A DNA stretch of 64,000 bases from Lachnospiraceae bacterium (GCA_017617395.1 JAFZWG010000074.1:1-64000), one strand, 5' to 3'. Counted from the first letter of the stretch, positions 35,395-44,770 are shown. Notes: a model not told the origin generated them from the sequence alone. Program-made: numbers and translations.

Positions 35395-35405
35395 TGTTGA
35401 TCCGA

Positions 35406-36704
35406 TTACTTTCTGTTCTTCTGCAGGAAGTCCGGAATCTTGATGCCGCCGGTGGAGTTCTCGGAACCCGAGGGCTTGGAGTACGTCGGTGCCGCGTAAG
35501 CCTGCTGCTCCGGCTGAACCGGTGCGGTGTAGGAAGGCTGTGCGGGTGCCGTGTACGCCGGCTGCGAAGGTGCAGCGTAGGACGGCTGCGACGGAGCCGC
35601 GTAGTTCGGTCTCGTCTGAGCAACCGGTGCGCTTGCAGAAGCGTTCGTCGGACGGTTTACAAAACCGAGTCCGGTGTAAGCGCCCTGCTGCGTCTGCTGC
35701 TTCTTCTGAGCATATCCCTGACGGTTTGCTGCGCCGGAAGCGGAGGTGTTCGGATGCTCCTCCAGACCGGTAGCGATAACCGTGATGCGGCACTGATCCG
35801 GAGCCGTCTCATCATAGATGGCACCGAAGATGATGTTCGCCTCGTCACCGGCAAGCTCCTGTACGTAGGTAGCCGCCTCGTTGACTTCGATCAGGCTGAC
35901 AGCACCGGCGATATGCAGAATAACATGGCTTGCGCCCTCGATATTGGTCTCCAGAAGAGGCGATGTCGTCGCCTGCTTTACGGCCTCCATGCACTTGTCG
36001 TCGCCGGAACCGTAACCGATACCGATATGGGCTACGCCCTTATCCTTCATGACAGTCTCAACGTCAGCAAAGTCGAGGTTGATCAATGCGGGAGCGTTGA
36101 TGAGATCGGTGATACCCTGAACACCCTGCTGCAGAACCTCATCGGCCTTGCGGAGTGCCTCTGGCATCGTCGTGCGGCGGTCAACAATCTCGAGAAGACG
36201 GTCATTCGGGATCACGATCAACGTGTCAACCGCCTGACGCAGACGCTCGATACCCGAAAGGGCATTCGCCATACGCTGCTTCGCCTCGAAACGGAACGGC
36301 TTCGTTACGATACCGACCGTGAGGACGCCCATCTCCTTCGCAATCTGCGCAACAACGGGAGCCGCACCGGTACCGGTACCGCCGCCCATACCGCAGGTTA
36401 CGAAAACCATATCCGCACCCTTGATAATCTGGGTTAATTCTTCCTTGCTCTCCTCGGCAGCCTTCTCACCGACATCCGGCTGAGAACCGGCACCGAGACC
36501 CTTCGTCAATTTCTCACCTATCTGAATGCATTGAGGAGCTCTGCAGTTCTTCAGATGCTGCTTATCCGTGTTGACGCAAACGAACTCAACGCCCACGATT
36601 CCCTCTTCGATCATGCGGTTTACTGCGTTGTTGCCTGCGCCGCCGACACCGATCACCAATATCTTAGCAGCAGCTTCGTTCTCTTCTCCTTTGATTTCAA
36701 CCAA
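35406..36704 (-). CDS. ftsZ: Cell division GTPase FtsZ
   Basis: A 432-residue tubulin homologue that forms the division ring. The tubulin signature [10 protein letters not shown] is near residue 108; the N-terminal [20 protein letters not shown] and the T7-loop region NLDFADVE are intact. From about residue 325 a disordered linker contains five or six imperfect repeats of the type [13 protein letters not shown]. The C-terminal peptide [12 protein letters not shown] should bind FtsA/SepF-type partners. The start is TTG at 36704, eight bases after GGAGG; no in-frame ATG lies near. It closes the dcw cluster and has its own likely promoter. Confidence 0.95.
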   Translation of the reverse strand: MVEIKGEENEAAAKILVIGVGGAGNNAVNRMIEEGIVGVEFVCVNTDKQHLKNCRAPQCIQIGEKLTKGLGAGSQPDVGEKAAEESKEELTQIIKGADMVFVTCGMGGGTGTGAAPVVAQIAKEMGVLTVGIVTKPFRFEAKQRMANALSGIERLRQAVDTLIVIPNDRLLEIVDRRTTMPEALRKADEVLQQGVQGITDLINAPALINLDFADVETVMKDKGVAHIGIGYGSGDDKCMEAVKQATTSPLLETNIEGASHVILHIAGAVSLIEVNEAATYVQELAGDEANIIFGAIYDETAPDQCRITVIATGLEEHPNTSASGAANRQGYAQKKQQTQQGAYTGLGFVNRPTNASASAPVAQTRPNYAAPSQPSYAAPSQPAYTAPAQPSYTAPVQPEQQAYAAPTYSKPSGSENSTGGIKIPDFLQKNRK

Positions 36705-36749
36705 CGTTGTATCCTCCTTTTTGCATAATATTCCTATTACCCACCGTCT

Positions 36750-36778
36750 ATGATATATTCAAATGCCGAAAAAGGCAA
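36750..36778 (-). promoter_or_regulatory. Probable sigma-A promoter of ftsZ
   Basis: TTGCCT and TATCAT separated by 17 bases on the minus strand in the 138-base gap between ftsQ and ftsZ. Confidence 0.55.
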
Positions 36779-36797
36779 GCATTTTTTCGTAAAATGC
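36779..36797. repeat. Inverted pair of the AAAATGC word forming a hairpin
   Basis: GCATTTT and AAAATGC face each other across five bases, next to the -35 of the ftsZ promoter and 46 bases past the ftsQ stop. This is the only close inverted pair of the dispersed word found in the window. Confidence 0.7.
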
Positions 36798-36842
36798 GGC
36801 AAAAAGCCATTAAAAAACCTGCTATTTTACCTCATTTTCGAA

Positions 36843-37676
36843 CTATTTTGACGCATCACCGCTCTCGGGCGGTGTCGGGGTCGGTTCCGCCCCCAGTTCC
36901 TTGGCATAAAACTCGTCGTCGCTGTCAAAGACATGCTCCATATTGATGTCGTAATGAGCGACCCGATTCATCCTTGCGTTGCGCTGCGAAAGCGATAACG
37001 CTACGTCCGGAATCATCGCAATCTGCACATCGTAGGCCTGGCGAACACCCAGTCGGTATTCGTTGCCGTCCATGATCAGCGTGACGGCCTCGTCCTTCGC
37101 AAACCGGATCTCGTCAATCTTCAGCTCGTACTTCTGCAGCTGGAACACGATGCCCAGAATGATATCGAACAGCTTGTCGTCCTGCGTCTCGAACTTCTGG
37201 TACAGCGACAGGTTCGTGTACTCGAGTCCCGTGACCACCGGAAGTTCCTCGACGTTGCTCTTCCGCGACGAAACGATCTCGCCGTCGCGGTTGAAGTAAA
37301 GATAAAATCCCATGTCGTAGAGGCAGGCGATCGGCGGCTTCTCGTACGCCGTGATCTTGATCTTGTTGCCCTCTCCGACCTCGATGCTGATCTTCTCCAG
37401 AAACGGGAGCGTCTCCACCTCGCGGTAGCGGTAGATGAATTTGACGAGGATCGAGTATTCGTCATACCAGTGCTTAAGCACATGTTCGCGAATCTCCTCC
37501 GGCGTGTATCTCTCGGAAAAGCCGATGATCGTCACCGTGACATCCGTCTCCCGGTTGATTTTATAAGTATTCCGAAACCAGCGCCACGCAAGCGCCGCCG
37601 CAATTGCCAAAACAACAACGATCACCAGTCGCCGGATCCATCTCGTGCTTCGTTTTTCTGTCTGAATGACCGTCAT
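36843..37676 (-). CDS. ftsQ: Cell division protein FtsQ/DivIB
   Basis: A 277-residue bitopic division protein. A short basic cytoplasmic N-terminus is followed by one helix near residues 15-34 (LVIVVVLAIAAALAWRWF), a POTRA-like domain with VTIIGFSERYTPEEI, and a beta domain containing the family-typical NGIKITAYEKPPIACL-like segment and NRDGEIVSS. The C-terminus is Pro/Thr-rich (PTPTPPESG). The ATG at 37676 starts 31 bases after the ftsW stop; a longer frame would overlap ftsW. The ribosome site is modest. Confidence 0.85.
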   Translation of the reverse strand: MTVIQTEKRSTRWIRRLVIVVVLAIAAALAWRWFRNTYKINRETDVTVTIIGFSERYTPEEIREHVLKHWYDEYSILVKFIYRYREVETLPFLEKISIEVGEGNKIKITAYEKPPIACLYDMGFYLYFNRDGEIVSSRKSNVEELPVVTGLEYTNLSLYQKFETQDDKLFDIILGIVFQLQKYELKIDEIRFAKDEAVTLIMDGNEYRLGVRQAYDVQIAMIPDVALSLSQRNARMNRVAHYDINMEHVFDSDDEFYAKELGAEPTPTPPESGDASK

Positions 37677-37707
37677 TTTTATGAACCTAACTCCTATCCT
37701 CTTCCAA

Positions 37708-39201
37708 TCACTCACGATCGTCGTCCCTGCGCGAAGGCTGTCCCAAAACGACATCCATTCGATAGCCGCCGGGTGTCAGATTCGGCGTCTCGTCTCTTCT
37801 CACGGCCGCCTCGGCCTCCAGAAGATCCCGCTCCGCCTTGTCGTACCGGTCGGACTTCGATCGGCTCGGCGTACCGCGCTTTTCGGGCTTCTTTCTCTTG
37901 TGGTCGTCCTTGACCTTACGAAGTCCGCCGAACGGCTTCTTCGCCGTCTTCTGCGGTCTCTCGTCAAACGTGCGCTTCGGCTTCTCCTCCGAAGGTTCCT
38001 CCTCCGCCAGGATAACACGCTTGCGGTAGCCGATGTTGCGCGAGACGTTTAGGACAACGCCGCACTCGGCACAGAGCACTAAAAGCGATGAGCCGCCGTA
38101 GCTTATGAACGGAAGCGTGACACCCGTCGAAGGCAGCGTTCCGGTCACAACCGCGATATTGATGCAAACCTGCAGTCCGATGTGGATCAAAACACCGTAG
38201 CACAGGAGCGTTCCATACAGATCGGGCGCGTTGATCGCCACGATGGCGATGCGCCACAGCAAAACCAAAAACAGAAGGATCAGCGCCGCGCCGCCGAACA
38301 GGCCGAGTTCCTCGACGATGCAGGCAAAGATCATATCGGTGTGAACCTCGGGGATGTGCCCGAGCTTCTGCACGCTGTTTCCGAGTCCCTTGCCGAACAG
38401 TCCGCCGGAGGAAAGCGCGTACAGACCCTGCTTTACCTGGCCGACGTTGTTCTCGTCCGTCAAGTGGCGCCACTCGTAGATTCGGCGGAAACGGAAGCTT
38501 CCCACCGCGCCGTTATGATCCACGTAGCGGACAAGCAAAACCGCTGCGAAGATTCCGATTGCCAGCAGAATCACAAAGACGAACTTCTTCTTCGAGCAGA
38601 CGAAGATCAGGCCGCCCAGTATCGCAAAGAGAATGATACCGGTCGTCATACTCTCCTTCGCCGCCAGCGCGCCGATGAGTCCCAACAGCACACAGACAAC
38701 GGCAAGTGCCTTAAAGCGACCCTTGTAGGTATTGACCTTGCACATGGCGTAGGCCGCGATCATGATCATAAACAACTTGGCAAATTCACCCGGCTGCAGC
38801 TTGAGAGGTCCGATGGACAGCCAGCGCGCAGCACCGTTGGTGGCACCGCTCAGCTCGGAGTCGGTTCTGCCGACCGCGATAACCGCGACTTCCAGAGCTA
38901 CAATGATGAGATATGCCGCCGCTAACAAAAGCGGGACTTTCTTCTTCGGGGTTTCCATCGCGTACAGGCGGTAATCCACAAGGGAGATCGCAACCATGCC
39001 CGCGATGCCGACGACCACGTAACGGATCTGACGGTATGTGTAAAATGTGGAGTTTCCGAGATACTTGGCGGCGTTGTACGGGCTGATGCTCGCAATCATC
39101 AGGATACCGACCATCATCAGAGCGATCACCATGAACAACAGCGTGTAGTCATAGTACCGCTTGCGCTTGTCGGTCGTATACTGGTATCCGCTCGGTTCCA
39201 T
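37708..39201 (-). CDS. ftsW: SEDS peptidoglycan glycosyltransferase FtsW
   Basis: A 497-residue polytopic enzyme that polymerises lipid II at the septum together with FtsI. About ten helices are seen, with SEDS hallmarks GAARWLSIGPLKLQPGEFAKL, the catalytic-loop region FGKGLGNSVQKLGHIPEVHTDMIFA and PFISYGGSSLL. The last 100 residues, after the final helix near residue 395, are a highly basic Lys/Arg-rich soluble tail. In conventional clusters murG follows; here ftsQ follows directly. GGAGGAG precedes the ATG. Confidence 0.93.
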   Translation of the reverse strand: MEPSGYQYTTDKRKRYYDYTLLFMVIALMMVGILMIASISPYNAAKYLGNSTFYTYRQIRYVVVGIAGMVAISLVDYRLYAMETPKKKVPLLLAAAYLIIVALEVAVIAVGRTDSELSGATNGAARWLSIGPLKLQPGEFAKLFMIMIAAYAMCKVNTYKGRFKALAVVCVLLGLIGALAAKESMTTGIILFAILGGLIFVCSKKKFVFVILLAIGIFAAVLLVRYVDHNGAVGSFRFRRIYEWRHLTDENNVGQVKQGLYALSSGGLFGKGLGNSVQKLGHIPEVHTDMIFACIVEELGLFGGAALILLFLVLLWRIAIVAINAPDLYGTLLCYGVLIHIGLQVCINIAVVTGTLPSTGVTLPFISYGGSSLLVLCAECGVVLNVSRNIGYRKRVILAEEEPSEEKPKRTFDERPQKTAKKPFGGLRKVKDDHKRKKPEKRGTPSRSKSDRYDKAERDLLEAEAAVRRDETPNLTPGGYRMDVVLGQPSRRDDDRE

Positions 39202-39257
39202 CCCGGTCTCCTCCTCTCCTTCATTTTCCTACGGCGTGAACGCGCGTGTTCGCCGTA

Positions 39258-40622
39258 TCAGTCGGGAAGCGCCCGAACCAGTGCCTTGAACAAGTCGCCG
39301 CGCTCCTCGTAGTTTTTGAACATGCCCCAGCTTGCGCAGCACGGGGACAGCAAAACCGCCTCGCCCGGCTTGGCAATCGCATGCGCGTACTCCACGGCCT
39401 CCTGCATCGAGTTCACGCGAATGATATCCGTGAAGCCCATGCTCCGCGCCGTCGCCTCGATCTTGTCCGCCGTCTGGCCCATGAGAAGAAGGGTGCGGAC
39501 CTTGCCCGGAAACTCGCGAATCCATGTGTCGTATTCCGAACCTTTGTCGTATCCGCCGCCGATCAGGATCGTCTGGCGATCCATCGCGCGAACGGCCTGG
39601 ATTGAAGCGTCGGGGTTGGTTCCCTTGGAGTCGTTATAGTACACAACGCCGTTCTTCGTCGCCGTGTACTCAATGCGGTGCGCCACCGCGACAAATGTGC
39701 GAAGCGCCTCGCGAATGCGGTCCATCGGCACCGACAGAGCGATGCCTGCGGCGATTGCGGCCATTGCATTTTCATAGTTGTGGCGGCCGATGATATTCAT
39801 CTCGTGAACGTCGATCACCTCGGTCTCGTTCATGCCGTCGTTGTAGCAGATCTTGTCTCCGCGAAGGTACAGACCGCGCTTTAAAACGCGTCCCGAAGAG
39901 AACCACAGGATCTTCGTCTGAAGACTCTCGCTCATCGCGCGAAGACGCTCGTCCTCGTAGTTGAGAACGCACACCTCCGAAGGAGTCTGGTTGCGCGCGA
40001 TATTAAACTTCGCCTCCGCATACGCCTCCATCGTGTGATGGCGGTTCAAATGGTCGGGCGTGATATTCAAAATGACGGAAACGTTCGGATGGAACGCCTC
40101 GATGGACTCGAGCTGGAAGCTGCTCATCTCCGCGACGGTCACGCCGTCGTCGGTCGTCTTTCGGCAAATCTCCGTGTACGGGATACCGATATTGCCTGCA
40201 ACCTCGACGTTCGCAAACGCCTGTTTCATGATCTCGCCGGTCAGCGCCGTCGTGGTTGTCTTGCCGTTCGTACCGGTCACAGCGACCAGCTTGCCGCGGC
40301 TGTAGCGGAACGCAAGCTCCACCTCACCCCAGATCGGGATGTTGTTTCCGCGAAGCCGCTCCACCATGGGAAGGTCGGTCGGAACGCCGGGGCTGATGAC
40401 GACAAGATCCGTCGTATCGTACAGCTCCTCCGGAAAATCCCCGAGGATGATCTCCCCGGAAAATGCTTTCGAAAGCTTGGCACGAAGATCATCTTCCGGC
40501 TTTGCCGGATCGGCGTCGTAGAGGACAAGTTTTGACTCCGAAGCCTCCTCCGCCAAAAGGTTGCAGGCGGCGATGCCGCTCTTGCCCGCTCCGATGATCA
40601 AAATATTTTTGCCGATTTCCAT
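39258..40622 (-). CDS. murD: UDP-N-acetylmuramoyl-L-alanine-D-glutamate ligase MurD
   Basis: A 454-residue Mur ligase that adds D-Glu to UDP-MurNAc-L-Ala. The N-terminal GAGKSGIAACNLL binds the UDP part; ATP-binding GTNGKTTTTALTG is near residue 115; NITPDHLNRH and the C-terminal NDSKGTNPDA complete the fold. The ATG at 40622 follows AGAGAGG and was preferred to an earlier ATG inside ftsI. It lies directly after ftsI, so mraY is absent between them. Confidence 0.94.
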   Translation of the reverse strand: MEIGKNILIIGAGKSGIAACNLLAEEASESKLVLYDADPAKPEDDLRAKLSKAFSGEIILGDFPEELYDTTDLVVISPGVPTDLPMVERLRGNNIPIWGEVELAFRYSRGKLVAVTGTNGKTTTTALTGEIMKQAFANVEVAGNIGIPYTEICRKTTDDGVTVAEMSSFQLESIEAFHPNVSVILNITPDHLNRHHTMEAYAEAKFNIARNQTPSEVCVLNYEDERLRAMSESLQTKILWFSSGRVLKRGLYLRGDKICYNDGMNETEVIDVHEMNIIGRHNYENAMAAIAAGIALSVPMDRIREALRTFVAVAHRIEYTATKNGVVYYNDSKGTNPDASIQAVRAMDRQTILIGGGYDKGSEYDTWIREFPGKVRTLLLMGQTADKIEATARSMGFTDIIRVNSMQEAVEYAHAIAKPGEAVLLSPCCASWGMFKNYEERGDLFKALVRALPD

Positions 40623-40650
40623 ACCGAAAATCCTCTCTTTCGTACTGTTG

Positions 40651-42588
40651 TCACTCTGCTTTGCCGGACGACTGCGTATTCTCGCCGCTCGTCTCGGTAT
40701 TTTCGAGATCCGGAACACCGCCCTCGTTCAGCTCATCGTCCTCGATGATGCCGGTGTACTCCACACCGTATTTGATGTCGCCGGCCGGATACACGTGCAG
40801 GTACGGAAGAATGTCCCCGAGAATCTTGCTCGTGAGCTCCGTCGCCGGACGGCTGCTGTTGTACAGTTTTGCGTCGTCAACCTCGTCGACGACCACGTAA
40901 ATGATATACTGCGGATTGTTCGCAGGAACGCTGCCGATAAAGGATACCACGTACTTGTAGTCCTTGCGGGGAAGCTTCTGTGCCGTTCCCGTCTTGCCGC
41001 CGACCAGATAGCCCTCCACCTTGGCGGGCGTCGCCGTACCGGCCTTGACGGTCATGTACGTCGCATTGCGCATGAACTCGCTCGTCTCGGCGCTCACGGT
41101 CTTTCTCACCAGAAGGTTGGATGCGTCATAGACGGTCGCTCCCTCCGCGTTGAGGATCTGACGCACGACATGCGGCTGGTAGTAATATCCGCCGTTGACG
41201 ATGGAGGCATACGCTGCCGCCATCTGCGTCATCGTTACGTTAAAGCCCTGGCCGAAGCTTAGCGTCGCAAGCTCAACCTCATTGATCTTCGTCTCATCCA
41301 TCAACACGCCGACCGCCTCACCGGGAAGATCGATTCCCGTCTTGCTTCCGAGGCCGAAGTGCGTCTGATAATAGCGGAACACGCTCTTTCCGAGCTTGTT
41401 CGCGATGTCGATCAGCGCCATGTTGCAGGATTTCATCAGCGCTTCGGTCAGCGTGATCGTTCCGTGCGAGCTGTAGCAGGGAACCTTGATTCCGCGGATT
41501 GTCACCGTCTTGTGGCACTCGTACGTGGAGTCCTGCGTGATTGCATTTTCCTCCAGAGCCGCCGCGACGGTAAGGCACTTGAAGGTGGAACCCGGCTCAT
41601 ACGTATCGCTGATGCAGAAGTTACGCCACATCTTGTTGAGTGCCGCAAGCTTCTCCTCCGACGTCCGCTCGATAGGCTCCCCGTTGTCGTCCAGAAGCTC
41701 CGGGAGCTCGCGCGGATTGTTCAGATCGTATCCCGCATTCGAAGCCATCGCAACGATCTCGCCGTTGTTCGCATCCATTACGATGACGCCGACATTTTTC
41801 ACTTTATAGGTATTCAGAAGTTCCGCGACGCGGTTCTCCACCTTCTGCTGCACGAAGACATCGATCGTGGAGACGATGGTGTTGCCGGGAACCGCTTCCC
41901 AGGTGTTGGTGATCAGGTTGAGGTCGCTGTCGTAGTAGCCGGCCACGCGGCCGTCCGTACCGTTTAAGTACGCATTGTACTGCTGCTCGATGCCCCAGGT
42001 ACCGACATTGCCCTCGTTGACAAAGCCGATGACATGAGAAGCGAGACTCTTATAAGGGTACGAACGCTCGTACTCCGTCTCAAACCACACACCCTTGATG
42101 AACTTGTGGTCTTCATTTTCCGTGCTGACCTGCAGGCGCTTGAACTCCGCGATATTCTCGTACGGCTGTTTGCGATAGAGCACGTAGTAGTTGCTGTTCT
42201 TCTGCTCCATCGCCTTGTCAAATTCCTCCTGCGTCGTGCCGAACGCCTTCTGCAGCGCGGCAAACGTGTACTTCATGTAGGAGTCCTTCGACTTGATGAC
42301 CTTCGGGTCCAAAATGACGTTATAGGTCTTCGTGCTGACCGCGAGCTCCGTGCCGTTGCGGTCCGTGATCGTACCGCGCTGGAACGGGATGGTCGCGCCG
42401 ACCGAGGAGTTGTAGCCCTGGTCCTGAATCGCGTTCTGATACTGGGAGCCCATCTTGTGCTGCCAGTAGGCGATGCGCCCGATCAAAACAAGCAGGAACG
42501 CAACCATTACGCCCATCACGAGCAAAACCCGAGCCTGATGGTTCGGGGTCGTGAAGATATTGCGTATGCTGACTCGCTTCCTGCTCAT
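40651..42588 (-). CDS. ftsI: Septal penicillin-binding protein FtsI/SpoVD-type transpeptidase
   Basis: A 645-residue class B transpeptidase that crosslinks septal peptidoglycan. One N-terminal helix (residues about 21-42) anchors it; a pedestal domain with RGTITDRNGTELA follows, then the transpeptidase with the motifs EPGSTFK (active-site Ser), KSCN, and GGKTGTAQ. The C-terminal 75 residues are Glu/Asp/Ser-rich and contain no PASTA domain, unlike SpoVD of Bacillus. It is preceded by the ftsL-type gene. Confidence 0.93.
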   Translation of the reverse strand: MSRKRVSIRNIFTTPNHQARVLLVMGVMVAFLLVLIGRIAYWQHKMGSQYQNAIQDQGYNSSVGATIPFQRGTITDRNGTELAVSTKTYNVILDPKVIKSKDSYMKYTFAALQKAFGTTQEEFDKAMEQKNSNYYVLYRKQPYENIAEFKRLQVSTENEDHKFIKGVWFETEYERSYPYKSLASHVIGFVNEGNVGTWGIEQQYNAYLNGTDGRVAGYYDSDLNLITNTWEAVPGNTIVSTIDVFVQQKVENRVAELLNTYKVKNVGVIVMDANNGEIVAMASNAGYDLNNPRELPELLDDNGEPIERTSEEKLAALNKMWRNFCISDTYEPGSTFKCLTVAAALEENAITQDSTYECHKTVTIRGIKVPCYSSHGTITLTEALMKSCNMALIDIANKLGKSVFRYYQTHFGLGSKTGIDLPGEAVGVLMDETKINEVELATLSFGQGFNVTMTQMAAAYASIVNGGYYYQPHVVRQILNAEGATVYDASNLLVRKTVSAETSEFMRNATYMTVKAGTATPAKVEGYLVGGKTGTAQKLPRKDYKYVVSFIGSVPANNPQYIIYVVVDEVDDAKLYNSSRPATELTSKILGDILPYLHVYPAGDIKYGVEYTGIIEDDELNEGGVPDLENTETSGENTQSSGKAE

Positions 42589-42668
42589 GGGACATCTCCG
42601 TAACGGTTCTTAACACGCACGGCAAGGAGCAACACGAAAAATGCTGCTCCTTGCCGGGTGAATTGCTC

Positions 42669-43217
42669 TTATCTCAAAATCTTGCCGAGGATTCGCTCAA
42701 ATACCGACTCCTCCGGTTTCTCCTCTTCGGCTACAGGCGAATACTGCCGCACATAGCCCTCACCCTGATATGCAAATGTAACGATCTCGTTGTCGCACGG
42801 ATAAACCATGCCGTACTGTCCGACAGCCACCTCGTAAACGCGGTTGATGTCGACGCTGGAGGCGATGGCCTGCTCCGCCTCGTCGTTCGTGCGGCTCAGG
42901 TTTGCGTACTCATTGGTGAGTGCCGTGATCTCGCGGTCGAGTTCGTTTGTCTTTGCATGTACATTTGCAAACAACACTGCATTATACAGGATAATTGCCA
43001 AACAGGCAAGCATAACCGTGCAAGCCCAGAATCCCATGCTCTTTCGAATACCGATCAAAGGCGCGCTCTGCGTAGCAGTACGGCGCTTGCGCTCCGGCCG
43101 CGTCTCGACTTCCGGGCGGTATGCGGGCTCGGCCTGTGCTCTCGCAAGGTTGTCCGTCACGTAACCGGTGCGTCGTAAAATGTCTTTTGTCGCCTTCTGA
43201 TTTTTCGTCGTTTTCAT
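42669..43217 (-). CDS. ftsL: FtsL-type cell division protein
   Basis: A 182-residue bitopic protein. A hydrophilic, Arg/Lys-rich N-terminus of about 65 residues is followed by a single helix (residues about 64-86, FWACTVMLACLAIILYNAVLFA) and a coiled-coil segment (KTNELDREITALTNEYANL). This is the FtsL/septum-initiator layout, and the position between rsmH and ftsI supports it. The cytoplasmic part and the C-terminal extension of 70 residues are longer than in the usual FtsL of about 120 residues. The ATG at 43217 lies after rsmH's stop. Confidence 0.82.
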   Translation of the reverse strand: MKTTKNQKATKDILRRTGYVTDNLARAQAEPAYRPEVETRPERKRRTATQSAPLIGIRKSMGFWACTVMLACLAIILYNAVLFANVHAKTNELDREITALTNEYANLSRTNDEAEQAIASSVDINRVYEVAVGQYGMVYPCDNEIVTFAYQGEGYVRQYSPVAEEEKPEESVFERILGKILR

Positions 43218-43248
43218 TTTTGATACCCCGTTGCGGTTGTAACGCAGG

Positions 43249-44211
43249 TTATTTGGCACCTGCTTCCGCGCTCTCCTCATTGCGCTCGAAGATTCTCAGT
43301 TTCGCGCTCTTCGATCTCGAATTTTTCCTCTGCTCTTCCTCCGAGGGAAGAATCGGCTTTTTGGTGATCACCGTTCCCAGCGATCTCTTTCCGCACATGC
43401 ACACCGGAAGTCCCGGCGGACAGATGCACGGTGCTTCGTTTCTTCGGAAATTCTGCTTCACGATCCGGTCCTCCAAGGAGTGGAAGGTGATAACACAGAT
43501 TCTTCCGCCGGGGGCCAGCCTCCGAATCATCCCGTCCAAGGAGTTCGTGAGAACCGTGAGTTCCCGGTTTAGCTCGATACGAATCGCCTGGAAGGTTTTC
43601 TTGGCAGGATGTCCTGCCCCAGCCCTCACTTTGGCCGGGATCGCCGCCTTGATGACTTCGGCAAGTTCGCCCGTGGTCCGGATTGGATGTTCCTCCCTCA
43701 CCCGCACGATGTGCTTGGCGATGTTGTTTGCGAAGGAATCCTCTCCGTATTCCCGGATGATCCGCGCCAGCTCTGCCTGCGGATATCCGTTCACGATGTC
43801 CGCCGCGGTTCGCTCCCCGCGATCGTCCATCCGCATGTCAAGGGGTGCATCCTCCATGTAGGAAAACCCCCTCTCTGCCGTATCTAACTGGTAGGAGGAA
43901 ACCCCCAGATCAAGCAAAATGCCGTGCACCTGCCTGATCTGAAGGTTGTCTATAATGTCTGTAAAATTCTCGTAATTGCTGCGAACGATCGTCACCCGAT
44001 CCTTGTACGGCTCAAGCCGCTTCGTCGCCGCTGCAATCGCGTCTCCGTCCTGATCGATCCCGACCAGCCTTCCCGTCGTCAGGCGGCTCGCAATCTCGAA
44101 CGAGTGTCCCGCGCCTCCGAGGGTTCCGTCCACATAGATTCCGTCCGGCCGGATGGCAAGTCCTTCGATCGTCTCCCGAAGGAGAACGGATGTATGTCTG
44201 AACTCCTCCAT
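43249..44211 (-). CDS. rsmH: 16S rRNA m4C1402 methyltransferase RsmH
   Basis: A 320-residue SAM-dependent methyltransferase (MraW) acting on C1402 of 16S r[35 protein letters not shown] (SAM binding), [29 protein letters not shown] and the C-terminal [15 protein letters not shown] are conserved. Normal length. Follows mraZ by 18 bases. Confidence 0.95.
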   Translation of the reverse strand: MEEFRHTSVLLRETIEGLAIRPDGIYVDGTLGGAGHSFEIASRLTTGRLVGIDQDGDAIAAATKRLEPYKDRVTIVRSNYENFTDIIDNLQIRQVHGILLDLGVSSYQLDTAERGFSYMEDAPLDMRMDDRGERTAADIVNGYPQAELARIIREYGEDSFANNIAKHIVRVREEHPIRTTGELAEVIKAAIPAKVRAGAGHPAKKTFQAIRIELNRELTVLTNSLDGMIRRLAPGGRICVITFHSLEDRIVKQNFRRNEAPCICPPGLPVCMCGKRSLGTVITKKPILPSEEEQRKNSRSKSAKLRIFERNEESAEAGAK

Positions 44212-44229
44212 GGCTTCCCTCCGTTTCCG

Positions 44230-44670
44230 CTACAGGCGGATGCCGTAGGTCGCCGCCGTCGAGGCAATTTCGTGAATCGATACGTTCTTTCCGATGTTGT
44301 CCCACTCATCCTTCGGAAATACCTTGATCTTGTCGAGTGCGCCGACCGAAACCACATCCTTCGTGATTCCGACTTCCTCGCGCAGTTCCTGCGGCAGGAT
44401 CACTCTTCCCTGCTTGTCCATCTCGACGAACTCGGAGTTTGCGGAGAGGAACGTCAAAAGGCGTCTGCCGTCCTCCGTTCCCGGAAGGTTCTGATCGAGT
44501 TTCTCCAACAGCTTCTCCCACTCATCCATCGGATACAAATTCAGACAACGATCAACACCAAGCGCTACGACGAACTGTTCCCCGAGTTTCTCGCGAAACT
44601 TTACGGGAACAATCACACGGCCCTTGGCATCAATGCTGTGAATCTGCTTTCCGTTGAAGTAGTTCAGCAT
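44230..44670 (-). CDS. mraZ: Transcriptional regulator MraZ
   Basis: A 146-residue AbrB-fold protein with two SpoVT-AbrB repeats: SIDAKGRVIVPVKFRE near residue 12 and EMDKQGRVILPQELREEVG near residue 83. It binds tandem repeats upstream of its own gene and represses the dcw operon in other bacteria. It is first in the cluster; candidate MraZ boxes lie just before the ATG. Confidence 0.95.
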   Translation of the reverse strand: MLNYFNGKQIHSIDAKGRVIVPVKFREKLGEQFVVALGVDRCLNLYPMDEWEKLLEKLDQNLPGTEDGRRLLTFLSANSEFVEMDKQGRVILPQELREEVGITKDVVSVGALDKIKVFPKDEWDNIGKNVSIHEIASTAATYGIRL

Positions 44671-44677
44671 GGAAATT

Positions 44678-44692
44678 CTCCACTTTCCTCCA
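44678..44692 (-). promoter_or_regulatory. Candidate MraZ boxes
   Basis: On the minus strand TGGAG-N5-TGGAG lies just upstream of mraZ and overlaps its ribosome-binding region, with a related TGGTG farther up. The five-base spacing matches the known TGGGN-N5 repeats of MraZ operators. Confidence 0.5.
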
Positions 44693-44741
44693 CAAGTTGG
44701 TCAAAAATGGTCAAACATGGTACTTTTCACCACTTGATTGG

Positions 44742-44770
44742 ATTATAAAGCAGTTTTTTTCAAAATGCAA
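44742..44770 (-). promoter_or_regulatory. Sigma-A promoter of the dcw cluster
   Basis: TTGCAT and a perfect TATAAT separated by 17 bases on the minus strand, 70 bases upstream of mraZ. Like the mmdA promoter, its -35 overlaps an AAAATGC word. Confidence 0.8.

Noticed and set aside
35470..35640. Tandem DNA repeats in ftsZ
   Set aside because: They encode the imperfect Ala/Pro/Tyr repeats of the FtsZ linker, so a mobile or CRISPR-type repeat is not needed.
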